Positions 13,483 through 20,945 of a stretch of DNA of 20,945 nt are shown here, one piece after another (within the stretch, counting starts at the first letter, position 1; the number at the start of each line of letters is the position of its first letter). The notes beneath the pieces were generated by a model. That model was given only the letters and a program-made list of their open reading frames with translations. It made no database searches and had not been told where the DNA came from. The DNA comes from a virus: positions 1 through 20,945 of IMG/VR virus record IMGVR_UViG_3300037882_001994; one strand, given 5' to 3'. Made by a program: the position numbers and the translations under genes.

Positions 13483-15741
13483 GTGGGTTATGCTTTTAAT
13501 CCATTCACTGGGAACCTAGATAACACAGGAGCGGGCGCAACTCCTGCTGGCTCAAATACTCAAATTCAATTTAATGATAGCGGAGCTTTTGGCGGTGATG
13601 CTGGTTTAACCTATAATAAAACTACCGACAAATTATCTAGCACTATAAACGCACTCGCTGCGACAACTCTTTCTGCTCACGTTTTAGAAAATACAACTGC
13701 GGCTTTGACGGGTGCAAGAATACAAGTTTCTCCTGCTACTCAATGGAGTGGCAGAGGCTGGAAAACAAATTCAGTAGCAGGCAGTCAATCGGTAGACTAT
13801 CGAGCTTACACGTTGCCAATAACTGCATCGGTGAGCCCGATAGCTCAATGGAAACTACAATCATCTGTAAATGGTGCCGCTTATTCAGATTCCATTGCAT
13901 ATCAGAATCAAGTCTCTGACGGAACAAACATCGGGCTTTTTACTGTCACGGGGTTTCATAAAATAACGGCGAGTAACTCATCAACCATTAGCACACTTCA
14001 AAATCTAGATATAACAAATACGTCTGGGACCAGGACACATCTTACTTTTAGATTTGGGTCAACAATTCAATCGGGGATAACTGCGCAAGATAACGGACTT
14101 ATATCAATTAGGTCGGCGGGAAGCTCTCAGACAATTAATTTTGAAATTGGCTCGGGGATCGAATCAACTAACCTAGTGGGGCAATTCTATAGCGGTGGTC
14201 TTTATGTTTCGGGTAGTGGTTTTCATACATCTAAAGTAACAGCTGGAAGCGGAGATACTTCCGTACAAACCACTCTATCAACCTATGGCTCATTTGCGGC
14301 TAAGGGGAGATTGGTAACAGATAGCTCGTACACTTTAGCAGAAACTGAGACCTTTGTTTATGTTGATCCGAGCAATGCGAATATTTGCGCCGGAACTCCT
14401 GCGGTGACTTGCTCAGTGCTAAACGAAGCAAATTGCAATGCTAATACTGCGGTCGGATGTACTTGGTATGCGGGCGATTCTTGCGGAGGCGCTACTGGCA
14501 CCGACTCTGGCACCTGTACGGGTCAGGGCGCTGGATGTACTTGGGAAGAAACTTCGTGTTCAAGCGCAAACAATACCGACCAATCAACTTGTGAAAATCA
14601 AGATGATGCTTACGGCGGAAATTGTGCCTGGGATACTTCAACCTGCCCAGGTCAAACAGATCAAGGTGGATGTGAAGCAATTTCGGGATGTACTTGGAAT
14701 TTTTCAGACTGCGCAAATTTCAATGGAAACAGCCAAGCAACTTGTGAAGGAAATGCAGGATGTAGCTGGACGGGAGCGGCTTGTTCTGCTTTCGATGCAA
14801 CTGATCAATCAACTTGTGAATCAGGTCATACGGGCTGCTCGTGGGATAGTGGTAATAGTCTTTGCGTAGGCGTTTATGACGAGGCATCTACTTGCGCTGG
14901 GCAATACGATACTTCATGCTCCGGGGATCTTTGTTCTGGGAATTTTGCAACTGGGAATTGTACAGGAACTTTTGGAGCAACTTGCAATGGAACCGCAGCG
15001 TGCAGTAATTTAACAGATGATGGCTCTGTAACTTGTAATGCTCAGAGTGGATGCACTTGGACTACGGGGGTTACTGTTACCCTGCCGACGACTACAAATG
15101 CGAACAGAAGCGGAACAGGAAGAGTTTATAGTATTATCCACGTTGGCGAAACTGGGACCGTGAACATCGTCGGCCAATCAGGCCAGCCGATCTTTCAATA
15201 TACAAATCTGCCGCTGCTTAAAAAGGGTGATAAAGTTTTACTTCATAATCAAAACATTACTTTTCAGTGCTCTGTTTTTGTAACATCAAGCCCATGTAAT
15301 GCGCAAACAGGATGCACATGGAGAGATTGCCCTGCCTTTGGCGATCAGTCTTCTTGCGAAGGCGCTGGGTGTGCTTGGAATGGAGATACCAACGTTTGTG
15401 AAGGTGCAATTAGTTGTATAGGCACTTACTCAAATGGCGCTCACTGGTATGCTCATTCACTAGAGCGAGGATTAAATTACACTGAGAAAACAGCTAACTA
15501 CACGCTTTTATCTATTGATGATGTGGTGAATTGTACGGCAAATAGCTTCGCCATTACTTTGCCTAGCGCACCTTTGAACAATGGTAAAAGGTATGAGATA
15601 AAAAATACAGGCGCTGGAACAATAACTATGAACACTACGAGCGGCCAGACGATTGATGGCAATGCGAGCGGAGTCTTAACTATCGCGGCAGGAAGTCAGA
15701 TGTCAGTAGTTTCAAATAATACAAATTGGATAAGAATATGA
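13483..15741 (+). CDS. large fibre protein with cysteine-rich repeat insertions
   Basis: 752 residues from GTG 13483, with AAGGA upstream. The opening YAFNPFTGNLDNTG and SNTQIQFNDSGAFGGDAGL (24-42) are typical fibre N-terminal modules. A Thr/Ser-rich beta region follows to about residue 300. Residues 302-526 hold about 28 cysteines in repeats built on [GN]C[TSA]W; a shorter block with eight cysteines is at 596-645. Between and after them lie two similar beta modules (YTL...V-x-LP...GTV/TIT...), so the cysteine blocks look like insertions in loops of a fibre domain. It probably binds the host surface. The next gene is a CxxC thioredoxin-like protein. Confidence 0.8.
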   Translation: MGYAFNPFTGNLDNTGAGATPAGSNTQIQFNDSGAFGGDAGLTYNKTTDKLSSTINALAATTLSAHVLENTTAALTGARIQVSPATQWSGRGWKTNSVAGSQSVDYRAYTLPITASVSPIAQWKLQSSVNGAAYSDSIAYQNQVSDGTNIGLFTVTGFHKITASNSSTISTLQNLDITNTSGTRTHLTFRFGSTIQSGITAQDNGLISIRSAGSSQTINFEIGSGIESTNLVGQFYSGGLYVSGSGFHTSKVTAGSGDTSVQTTLSTYGSFAAKGRLVTDSSYTLAETETFVYVDPSNANICAGTPAVTCSVLNEANCNANTAVGCTWYAGDSCGGATGTDSGTCTGQGAGCTWEETSCSSANNTDQSTCENQDDAYGGNCAWDTSTCPGQTDQGGCEAISGCTWNFSDCANFNGNSQATCEGNAGCSWTGAACSAFDATDQSTCESGHTGCSWDSGNSLCVGVYDEASTCAGQYDTSCSGDLCSGNFATGNCTGTFGATCNGTAACSNLTDDGSVTCNAQSGCTWTTGVTVTLPTTTNANRSGTGRVYSIIHVGETGTVNIVGQSGQPIFQYTNLPLLKKGDKVLLHNQNITFQCSVFVTSSPCNAQTGCTWRDCPAFGDQSSCEGAGCAWNGDTNVCEGAISCIGTYSNGAHWYAHSLERGLNYTEKTANYTLLSIDDVVNCTANSFAITLPSAPLNNGKRYEIKNTGAGTITMNTTSGQTIDGNASGVLTIAAGSQMSVVSNNTNWIRI
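14386..15060 (+). repeat. cysteine-rich repeat block 1 in the fibre gene
   Basis: Encodes seven [GN]C[TSA]W motifs spaced irregularly, with a common order Q-x-x-C-E-x(3-9)-C-x-W-x(3-6)-C. At DNA level the 12-mer GGATGTACTTGG recurs exactly at 14455, 14533 and 14686, so the block seems to have grown by recent duplication. Cysteine codons mix TGC and TGT. Confidence 0.85.
15268..15417 (+). repeat. cysteine-rich repeat block 2 in the fibre gene
   Basis: Encodes eight cysteines and two further CxW motifs (GCTW, GCAW), with the same Q-S-S-C-E spacing as block 1. It interrupts the beta module directly after LLHNQN and before HWYAHSLERG, a second insertion point of the same repeat type in one protein. 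Confidence 0.8.
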
Positions 15742-16172
15742 TCTTGAACGAGAGTAATTTTCACGAATCAATCGCAGGGAAAAAAGTTATCGTAATGTTT
15801 TATAGAGAATCGGGCTGTTCGTTTTGTGATAAAGCTAAGCCTATTTTTGAATCTTATGAGGGCAACGAGAAAGCAATGTATGCTCTAGGGCAAGTTCCTG
15901 ACTCGATCAATGAAGAGTTTCCTATTGAAAGATTTCCTACGTTTTACGCTTTTGAGAATGGAAAAGCTGTTAATAAAATGGAAGGCGTTCCTACTCATGA
16001 AAAACTAGACGCGCTATTTAATCCGCCTGTTTTAAAAATAGAAGAGGCACCGCTAGAAGTATTATTGAAAGATGAGGCGATTATCATAGATAAAATTTAT
16101 CCTTTAGCATCTCACCTTAAAGTGATTAGAGCTGAGATAGCAAAAAGAAAAGAGGCAATTAGTGGGCTGTAA
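15738..16172 (+). CDS. thioredoxin-like protein with CSFC active site
   Basis: 144 residues from ATG 15738, overlapping the fibre stop in ATGA. The thioredoxin fold is seen in KVIVMFYRESGCSFCDKAKP: active-site CSFC at 27-30, and the cis-proline at Pro67 in RFPTFYAF. A non-thioredoxin C-terminal helical tail of about 40 residues follows. There is no signal peptide, so it works in the cytoplasm or inside the assembling particle. It could reduce or reshuffle disulfides in the cysteine-rich fibre encoded just upstream; a general thiol role in virion assembly or in DNA synthesis is the alternative. Confidence 0.8.
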   Translation: MILNESNFHESIAGKKVIVMFYRESGCSFCDKAKPIFESYEGNEKAMYALGQVPDSINEEFPIERFPTFYAFENGKAVNKMEGVPTHEKLDALFNPPVLKIEEAPLEVLLKDEAIIIDKIYPLASHLKVIRAEIAKRKEAISGL

Positions 16173-16413
16173 GGCTTGCAAATTCCCATCGCTCGCAGAA
16201 CAGGCTTCAAACGTGAGCATTAGCCTGTTTAATGTGATTACTCAGGCACTTAAAACTGGTCAGGTGATAGCTAGTGGTAGCGAAGTTCAACACAGAGTAG
16301 ACTTGTGTAATGGTTGCAAATTTTTACAAGATAACCGCTGCTCAGAATGTGGTTGCTTTATAGCTTTAAAAGCAGGGCTGAAGTCAGAGAAATGCCCTAA
16401 AGGTAAGTGGTAA
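16162..16413 (+). CDS. cysteine-rich zinc-ribbon-like phage protein, 83 aa
   Basis: Eight cysteines at residues 3, 6, 49, 52, 60, 63, 65 and 78, as CxxC, CxxC, CxxCxC and a final C-P-x-G-K-W. The second half (LCNGCKFL, RCSECGCFI, EKCPKGKW) matches a common small phage zinc-ribbon-like family with an unknown job. GTG 16162 is preceded by AGAGG and overlaps the thioredoxin-like gene by 11 bases. The central 30 residues form an amphipathic helix. Metal binding is likely; the role, perhaps in fibre attachment, is unknown. Confidence 0.6.
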   Translation: MGCKACKFPSLAEQASNVSISLFNVITQALKTGQVIASGSEVQHRVDLCNGCKFLQDNRCSECGCFIALKAGLKSEKCPKGKW

Positions 16414-16414
16414 C

Positions 16415-16678
16415 ATGGCTTGGGAAAAATCAATTACAAGAGAAGATAACGGAGCGGTAGCTACTTATTGGGAAGTTATCTCTGTCTATTACAATCACAG
16501 AACACAAAAATCTATCCTCGCCGTAGGTGGATGGGTCAATCAATCTGCTTATGAGAATAACTTAGAGGCTTTAATTCTAAAATCATGGGAAATACCTGCA
16601 GGGGTAGCGCCTGAACTAGCTACTGGTGCGGTTACTTTTGTTTCAACTTTTGCTCAAGCCCAAGCGGAGTTTCAATAA
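16415..16678 (+). CDS. hypothetical virion-associated protein, 87 aa
   Basis: ATG 16415 lies two bases after the previous stop. First half is beta-like with aromatic residues (TYWEVISVYYN), the end helical and Ala-rich (STFAQAQAEFQ). It lies between the accessory fibre cassette and the connector genes, and overlaps the next start by one base. No family recognised. Confidence 0.6.
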   Translation: MAWEKSITREDNGAVATYWEVISVYYNHRTQKSILAVGGWVNQSAYENNLEALILKSWEIPAGVAPELATGAVTFVSTFAQAQAEFQ

Positions 16679-17481
16679 TGCTTAAGATATATCATAACAC
16701 CACAAATTATTCTAAGAAGCTAGAAAACTACGTCGATGAGACGCAAGCAATAACTTTGCTTAATACTGATTTTCTTTATGTTGGTTACAAAAAACCAATC
16801 AATGCGATCTATGTCGGCATGAGCACTGTCAGCACAGGCACAAGAACGTTTGCGCTAGAATATTACAACGGCTCAGCATTTACCTCTGTAACAAACTTAG
16901 ATGACGGGACCATTGGGTTTACTAGAAATGGATGGGTGAAATGGGACAGAAACCAAACTAACGAAGCAGAGACGACTATTAATTCGGTTGAGCTTTATTG
17001 GTACAGAGTTTCAGTTGGCACCTCTACGAGCGCGGTTACTTTTCTAGGAATAAATTTACTACTAAGCGATGACATCATGATTAAGGAAATGGAGCCACAT
17101 TTACTTGATGCAGATTTTTACCCCACAGGATACACTAGCTTTATTCCTTTTCATCAGGCCGCTAGAAATGAAATTGTGCAGAGGTTAAGAAATGAAGGAA
17201 GAGGCACTTATAATGGCTCCACTTTTAATGATCTTACTGTGTTCGATCTATTGGACTTTTCGCAGTTAAGTGAAGCATCTAAATATTTCGCCTTATCGCA
17301 AATCTATTTCAACCTAAGCGATTCTACAGATGATAAATATTGGCAAAAGTTTGAAGATTACTTGAAGCGATATAACAATGCTTACAGAGTTTTCTTTTTG
17401 TCTCTCGATGCAAATGATGATGGAAAGCAAGATGCGGATGAAAAAGAATCATTCAAATCTGGCTTAATAGTGAGAGTATGA
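16678..17481 (+). CDS. probable head-tail connector / neck protein with EF-hand-like loop
   Basis: 267 residues. Residues about 30-130 look like a beta sandwich (YVGYKKPINAIYVGMS and ALEYYNGSAF); 140-225 are helical with F-x-P-F-H-Q-A-A-R-N-E-I and the repeated aromatic helices of many head-tail connectors. The C-terminus has DANDDGKQDADE at 244-255, an EF-hand-like calcium loop with acids at positions 1, 5, 9 and 12. Position just before a tail terminator gene fits the neck. ATG 16678 follows GGAG. The connector assignment is by position; the calcium site is by motif. Confidence 0.55.
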   Translation: MLKIYHNTTNYSKKLENYVDETQAITLLNTDFLYVGYKKPINAIYVGMSTVSTGTRTFALEYYNGSAFTSVTNLDDGTIGFTRNGWVKWDRNQTNEAETTINSVELYWYRVSVGTSTSAVTFLGINLLLSDDIMIKEMEPHLLDADFYPTGYTSFIPFHQAARNEIVQRLRNEGRGTYNGSTFNDLTVFDLLDFSQLSEASKYFALSQIYFNLSDSTDDKYWQKFEDYLKRYNNAYRVFFLSLDANDDGKQDADEKESFKSGLIVRV

Positions 17482-17921
17482 ACTTAGTTGAACAAATAAC
17501 TACAGGCATAGAAGACAGATTAGCAGCAGTCCTTACCGATTTCTCGCCACTAAGATTCTATTACGATATTGAGAAAAATGACTACAAAGGCAACACAAAC
17601 CGCTATGGTGTGATACCTCAAGAAATAGAGAGCCAAAGCGGAGTCACTCGCTCGGTTACTGTTAATCAGACCTTTCAAATTGTTCTGACAACCGATTATA
17701 GAAATGATCCAAAATCAGATATGGACTTGCAAACCAAGGTAAAAGAACTCTACAATAAAATGGATGAACTTACTCACGATCTTGTGCTAACAAAGGTGGG
17801 AGTGCCGTCGATAATTTTATTGATTACACTTTCAGGATATGAAGCACCAGAAATTTTGGAAGAGCATAAAGTGATCGCGCTAAGAATGGACTTAACCGTT
17901 AGATATCGGAGAGATTTATGA
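17478..17921 (+). CDS. tail terminator protein
   Basis: 147 residues with the alpha/beta layout of siphovirus tail terminators: an N-terminal helix (LVEQITTGIEDRL), strands through F-Q-I-V-L-T-T-D-Y, a long middle helix (DLQTKVKELYNKMDEL) and a closing strand pair (VIALRMDLTVRYRRDL). It ends the tube at the head-facing side. The gene directly precedes the tail-tube gene, the standard order. It starts and ends in ATGA overlaps. Confidence 0.7.
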   Translation: MNLVEQITTGIEDRLAAVLTDFSPLRFYYDIEKNDYKGNTNRYGVIPQEIESQSGVTRSVTVNQTFQIVLTTDYRNDPKSDMDLQTKVKELYNKMDELTHDLVLTKVGVPSIILLITLSGYEAPEILEEHKVIALRMDLTVRYRRDL

Positions 17922-19102
17922 CTATAGGTGTTAGTAAAGAATTAACCAAGATTGCAGTAAAAGAAGAAACTACAGAAGGAACTTATGTTGCTCCTGCTGC
18001 TGCTACCGACTACATTCAGCCAATTGAAGGTGGCTACTCTATCAATGGAGCCAAAGAGTTAAAAGAACGCACAATACTCACCACAGGCTTCGGTCAAGCT
18101 CGCCCGCGAGTAGGACAAAGATCAGTGGAATTTCAGCTTAACGTAGAAGCAAGAGGCTCGGGCACCGAAGGCGCTGTGACTGACTATGATTTACTTCTTA
18201 AAAATATGCTAGGCTCAAAGAATACTTTAGCGGCAAGAGTAACAAGTGGAACATCTCACACTTCTACAGTGATTAATCTATCAAGCACTACAGGATTGAG
18301 TGTTGGTGATATTGTTTGTGTTTTAGAGTCAGGTGCTCATCACATCTCACCAATCGTTGCAGTTGTAACAAACACTAGCATTGAACTTTTAGTTGCAGGC
18401 GCAGGAGCTTTCACTAACGGCGTAGAGATAGCAAAATTTGTTGCCTACAAGCCATCAAATACTCCAAGCGATTTTAAACCGCTTTCAGTTTCTCTTTACC
18501 ACGGTGATCAAATCCTTGAGAAAGGAATTGGATGCAGACCTGAGTCAATGGCCCTAGAAGGTTTTGAGACAGGCGGAATTGCTCAATTTAATTTCTCAGG
18601 CTCAGGTATGGATTTTGACCGCATCGACGGATCAGCTCCTCATACTCCTGACTATGACAACGAAGTTCCTCCTCTAATTCTTTCTGCCTGTGTTCATATT
18701 GATGGATCGGCTGTTAACCTAAATAGCTTTGCATTTAACATTGAACACTCGAACGGGTTCATTACTTCTACTTGTTCAGAAAGCGGTAGAATTTCAGGAA
18801 GAAAAACAGGCAAGAGAAAAATTTCTGGCTCTATCAATCCTTATTTAGATGATTCTTCGGTTGCCAACTTTACTAAGTTCAAAAACAACACTCCGTTCTC
18901 TTTGTTTGCGTATGCAGCAAACCCATCTAGCACAGCAGGAGAATTTGACTTAGGAAGTATTTGGGCGGTATATTTTCCTAACTGCGTAGCTAACGCGAAC
19001 ACCGTTGCAGATTTAGAGGGTGTTTTAACTGAGGAGATAGAGTTTACCGCTGATGCTGGGACTTCTGGTGAAGAAAGCGAGATGACTCTAACATTCATTT
19101 AA
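17918..19102 (+). CDS. major tail (tube) protein
   Basis: 394 residues after CGGAGAG. The opening GVSKELTKIAVKEETTEGTYVAP, then D-Y-I-Q-P, and R-T-I-L-T-T-G-F-G, follow the common phage tail-tube family start. The protein is nearly all beta. Residues about 105-155 (STVINLSSTTGLSVGDIV and the following strands) resemble an inserted Ig-like surface domain. The end holds E-I-E-F-T-A-D-A. Neighbours (terminator before, chaperones and tape measure after) fix the role. No sheath gene follows, so the tail is non-contractile. Confidence 0.85.
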   Translation: MTIGVSKELTKIAVKEETTEGTYVAPAAATDYIQPIEGGYSINGAKELKERTILTTGFGQARPRVGQRSVEFQLNVEARGSGTEGAVTDYDLLLKNMLGSKNTLAARVTSGTSHTSTVINLSSTTGLSVGDIVCVLESGAHHISPIVAVVTNTSIELLVAGAGAFTNGVEIAKFVAYKPSNTPSDFKPLSVSLYHGDQILEKGIGCRPESMALEGFETGGIAQFNFSGSGMDFDRIDGSAPHTPDYDNEVPPLILSACVHIDGSAVNLNSFAFNIEHSNGFITSTCSESGRISGRKTGKRKISGSINPYLDDSSVANFTKFKNNTPFSLFAYAANPSSTAGEFDLGSIWAVYFPNCVANANTVADLEGVLTEEIEFTADAGTSGEESEMTLTFI

Positions 19103-19512
19103 TGATTATTCATAAAATCACGGACAGAATAAAAGTAAAGATAGGTGAGATAACATTTCACCTATCTCCTTTATCATGGGATCAAAAACAGGACATTGTT
19201 AGTGATGCGAAGTTGGTTGAGGGAAAGCCCACTAATAGAAATTCTACTTATAAATGTCTTAAATATGCTGTAAAAAATATCGAGGGAGTCACTCTTGCAG
19301 ACGGCTCGCCTTATGTTGTTCAATTAGAAAACAACGTCCTTAGTGATGAGTGCGTAGAAGACCTTCTAAATCTAGAGCTGTCAAATAAATTAATCATCGC
19401 CTGCTATTCTATGGTGCAGGGAGTTCCGTCTAAAATCATCAATCCTGTTACTGGGCAAGTTCTTGAAGGCGTTGAGATCGTTCACAAAGAAAGTAAAAAA
19501 AAAGCAGAGTAA
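19102..19512 (+). CDS. tail assembly chaperone, short (G-like) product
   Basis: 136 residues. Opens with I-T-D-R-I-K-V-K-I-G-E-I-T-F-H-L-S-P-L-S-W, a pattern usual for gpG-like chaperones that bind the tape measure. The end is a run of lysine codons (KESKKKAE) with nine A bases before the stop. This is the unshifted product; a fraction of ribosomes would slip into the following frame to give the long form. Overlaps the tail-tube stop in TAATG. Confidence 0.75.
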   Translation: MIIHKITDRIKVKIGEITFHLSPLSWDQKQDIVSDAKLVEGKPTNRNSTYKCLKYAVKNIEGVTLADGSPYVVQLENNVLSDECVEDLLNLELSNKLIIACYSMVQGVPSKIINPVTGQVLEGVEIVHKESKKKAE

Positions 19513-19961
19513 AAGAATCCCCCGAAAGTCCTTTAATCTACAGGCTCTTGCAAATTATTGATGCAATAAGCTCGGTTTCCAATTGGGATTATTTCCATAT
19601 TAAATCTTCCCTTATGTCAGACCACATGGAGCGAGTGAACTGCTTCAAATGTGTCACATTGAAAAACCACGACAAGATAAAAAACATTCAAAGATGCACG
19701 ACAAGCGGCAAGGACATTTTATTCCCTACCGATGAGTTCAACTACTATACTTGCGTAGGGAAATTCAGGCTCGTTAATTGGACAAGCATTACAATGATGT
19801 GCGAAATTTTCTCTAAGGGGATAAATCCATTTGGTGGGGCGCTTATTGATACGCCTAACAAGCTTGTAGAAGTAGCCAATATCTTGCATAATTTTAAAGT
19901 AGAGCAGCAAATAAAGGATCATAAAGAATGGCAAATGAAGTCAAAATCGAAATCTCGCTAG
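19102..19961 (+). CDS. tail assembly chaperone, frameshifted long (G-T-like) product
   Basis: Joining codons 19102-19503 to the frame starting at 19503 gives about 286 residues. The second part, T-like, has no usable start of its own: the first candidate is TTG 19548, with no ribosome-binding site, while the frame is open across the overlap. It contains N-C-F-K-C, Q-R-C-T-T and Y-Y-T-C, which may bind a metal. It ends inside the tape-measure start, by 34 bases. Lambda-type G and G-T proteins coat the tape measure during tube assembly, and this gene order is exact for that system. Confidence 0.7.
19495..19504 (+). other. -1 ribosomal frameshift slippery site (A-run)
   Basis: Nine A bases followed by G, with zero-frame codons AAA AAA AAA GCA. 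Slipping one base back at A-AAA-AAA moves ribosomes from the G frame into the frame of the next open region, which is open from before the site (S-R-V-K-E-S-P-E-S-P after the slip) to 19961. A downstream pairing element was not clear by eye. Confidence 0.75.
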
Positions 19962-20945
19962 AGGAGAAACAAGCCCTAGATGCTCTGACTAAGCTAATTA
20001 AAAAGACCGACGAGCTTGGCGACACCGTAAAGAAAACTTCAAAAGAATCATCCAATGCTTTTAGTGTTTTCGCTGGTTCACTTGCTGCTAATTTGGTCAG
20101 TGAAGGTATTTCAAAAGTAGCAGACGTAGCCAAAAAGATGTTTGATGTTTTTGTCACCGATGGAATAAAAGCCGCGCAAGCTGCTGAAGGTTCACTTAAT
20201 AAATTAAATACCGCGCTTAAAATCTCTGGTCTAGATGTAGAAAGTACAAGTGCGAGCCTACAAAAGTTTGCCGCTGAATTGCAAAACACAACTAAGTTTG
20301 AAGGTGATTTTGTAATTGAAAATATGGCCGTACTTCAATCAATGGCAAATCTCACAGAGCGCGGATTAAAAGAAGGCACTAGGGCTGCTGCCGATTTGTC
20401 TGCTGCCATGGGAATAGATTTAGAAATGGCCATGAGGATGGTCGGAAAGGCCGCCAATGGAGAAGTTGCTTCATTTAAAAAGTTTGGAATAGAAATAGTT
20501 AAAGGCAAGAATGATGCCGAGACATTTGCAAATGCTCTTGCAACGTTAAATTCTAAGTTCGGTGGGAGCGCAGCCGCTCAGGCCGATACTTATGCAGGCA
20601 GAATAGAGCAGCTAAAAAATGCTTTCGGTGACTTGCAAGAAGAGACAGGGAACGCAGTAATTCAAAACAAAGACGTACTGGAAACAATAGACCTTTTATC
20701 TAAGGGAATAAAGTTCTTCACAGAAGAAGTTAAAAAAGGCGCTGGTCAATCTTCACTACTCGGCGACTCATTAAGATTTCTATTTATAGAGCCTGCTAAA
20801 TTCTGGTCTGATTTTTTCTTCGGCGAAAAACAAACAGCTTTACCGTCAGTAGAGGAGAGCCTTGGAAAAGTTAATTCACAGATGGAAAAACTACAGGCGC
20901 ATCTTGAGAAGTTTCCTAAAGGCGGAGTATTTGAAGGCACTTTTG
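19928..20945 (+). CDS. tape measure protein, N-terminal part (runs off the window)
   Basis: ATG 19928, with AAGGA ten bases upstream; the frame is open for 1018 bases to the window end. The first 40 residues are Lys/Glu-rich helix (EVKIEISLEEKQALDAL), then a hydrophobic stretch around F-A-G-S-L-A-A-N-L-V-S and alpha-helical repeats with A-A-D-L-S-A-A-M-G and A-D-T-Y-A-G-R-I-E-Q-L-K-N, signatures of phage tape measure proteins. It sets tail length and is later threaded through the tube. The rest of the gene lies outside. Confidence 0.9.
   Translation, partial: MANEVKIEISLEEKQALDALTKLIKKTDELGDTVKKTSKESSNAFSVFAGSLAANLVSEGISKVADVAKKMFDVFVTDGIKAAQAAEGSLNKLNTALKISGLDVESTSASLQKFAAELQNTTKFEGDFVIENMAVLQSMANLTERGLKEGTRAAADLSAAMGIDLEMAMRMVGKAANGEVASFKKFGIEIVKGKNDAETFANALATLNSKFGGSAAAQADTYAGRIEQLKNAFGDLQEETGNAVIQNKDVLETIDLLSKGIKFFTEEVKKGAGQSSLLGDSLRFLFIEPAKFWSDFFFGEKQTALPSVEESLGKVNSQMEKLQAHLEKFPKGGVFEGTF

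Noticed and set aside
14438-14869. 143-aa open frame inside the fibre gene
   Set aside because: It is an alternative frame of the cysteine-rich repeats; Arg/Gln/Val-rich with no ribosome-binding site.
14386-15417. Diversity-generating retroelement target in the fibre
   Set aside because: No reverse transcriptase, template repeat or matching second copy was found in the window; the repeats are explained by duplication.
19719-20289. Minus-strand open frames opposite the T-like and tape-measure region
   Set aside because: Shadows of well-supported plus-strand genes with no start signals.
1-20945. CRISPR array, insertion sequence or integrase
   Set aside because: No evenly spaced direct repeats, transposase motifs or integrase signature were seen on either strand.

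Overview
The window is one continuous stretch of a tailed-phage (or prophage) genome. All credible genes lie on the + strand, are packed with short ATGA/TAATG-type overlaps, and mostly follow Shine-Dalgarno-like sequences. The DNA looks A+T-rich by eye. Head genes followed by a tail terminator, a tail-tube protein, a frameshifted tail-assembly chaperone pair and a tape-measure protein, with no sheath gene seen, point to a siphovirus with a long non-contractile tail. The host is bacterial but cannot be identified from this sequence. No integrase, repressor, lysis gene, tRNA or CRISPR array is visible.

Layout. (1) 1-162: non-coding leader with strong base-pairing potential that could hide the first ribosome-binding site. 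(2) 163-2856: replication block, with a helicase-loader/replisome-organiser-like protein, a RecA/RepA-type hexameric helicase-like ATPase, several small unknowns and a small HNH-like protein. (3) 2857-3569: a free-standing HNH endonuclease between two short A/T-rich intergenic regions, each holding a perfect palindrome. (4) 3570-6508: small early/accessory genes, including a T4 Imm-like superinfection immunity protein, a VRR-NUC nuclease, a ParB-like domain protein and a TET-associated-type glycosyltransferase that may modify DNA bases. (5) 6547-12041: packaging and head block, with small and large terminase, portal, two paralogous virion-morphogenesis proteins, scaffold, major capsid protein and a strong intrinsic terminator. 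(6) 12054-16678: accessory virion genes lying between capsid and connector: a small beta protein, a LamG-like lectin protein, a 752-residue fibre with cysteine-rich repeats, a thioredoxin-like protein and a cysteine-rich putative zinc protein. (7) 16678-20945: connector-like protein with an EF-hand-like loop, tail terminator, tail tube, G and G-T chaperones joined by an A-run slippery site, and the start of the tape measure, which runs off the window.

How they work together. The early genes would replicate the genome, process DNA ends and block competing phages. Terminase, portal, scaffold and capsid build and fill the head. The fibre/lectin genes decorate the particle and probably bind the host surface. 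The tail genes build the tube. The two most distinctive parts are the fibre with two disulfide-type repeat blocks followed at once by a CxxC thioredoxin-like gene, and the ParB plus glycosyltransferase pair with no visible base-modifying partner.
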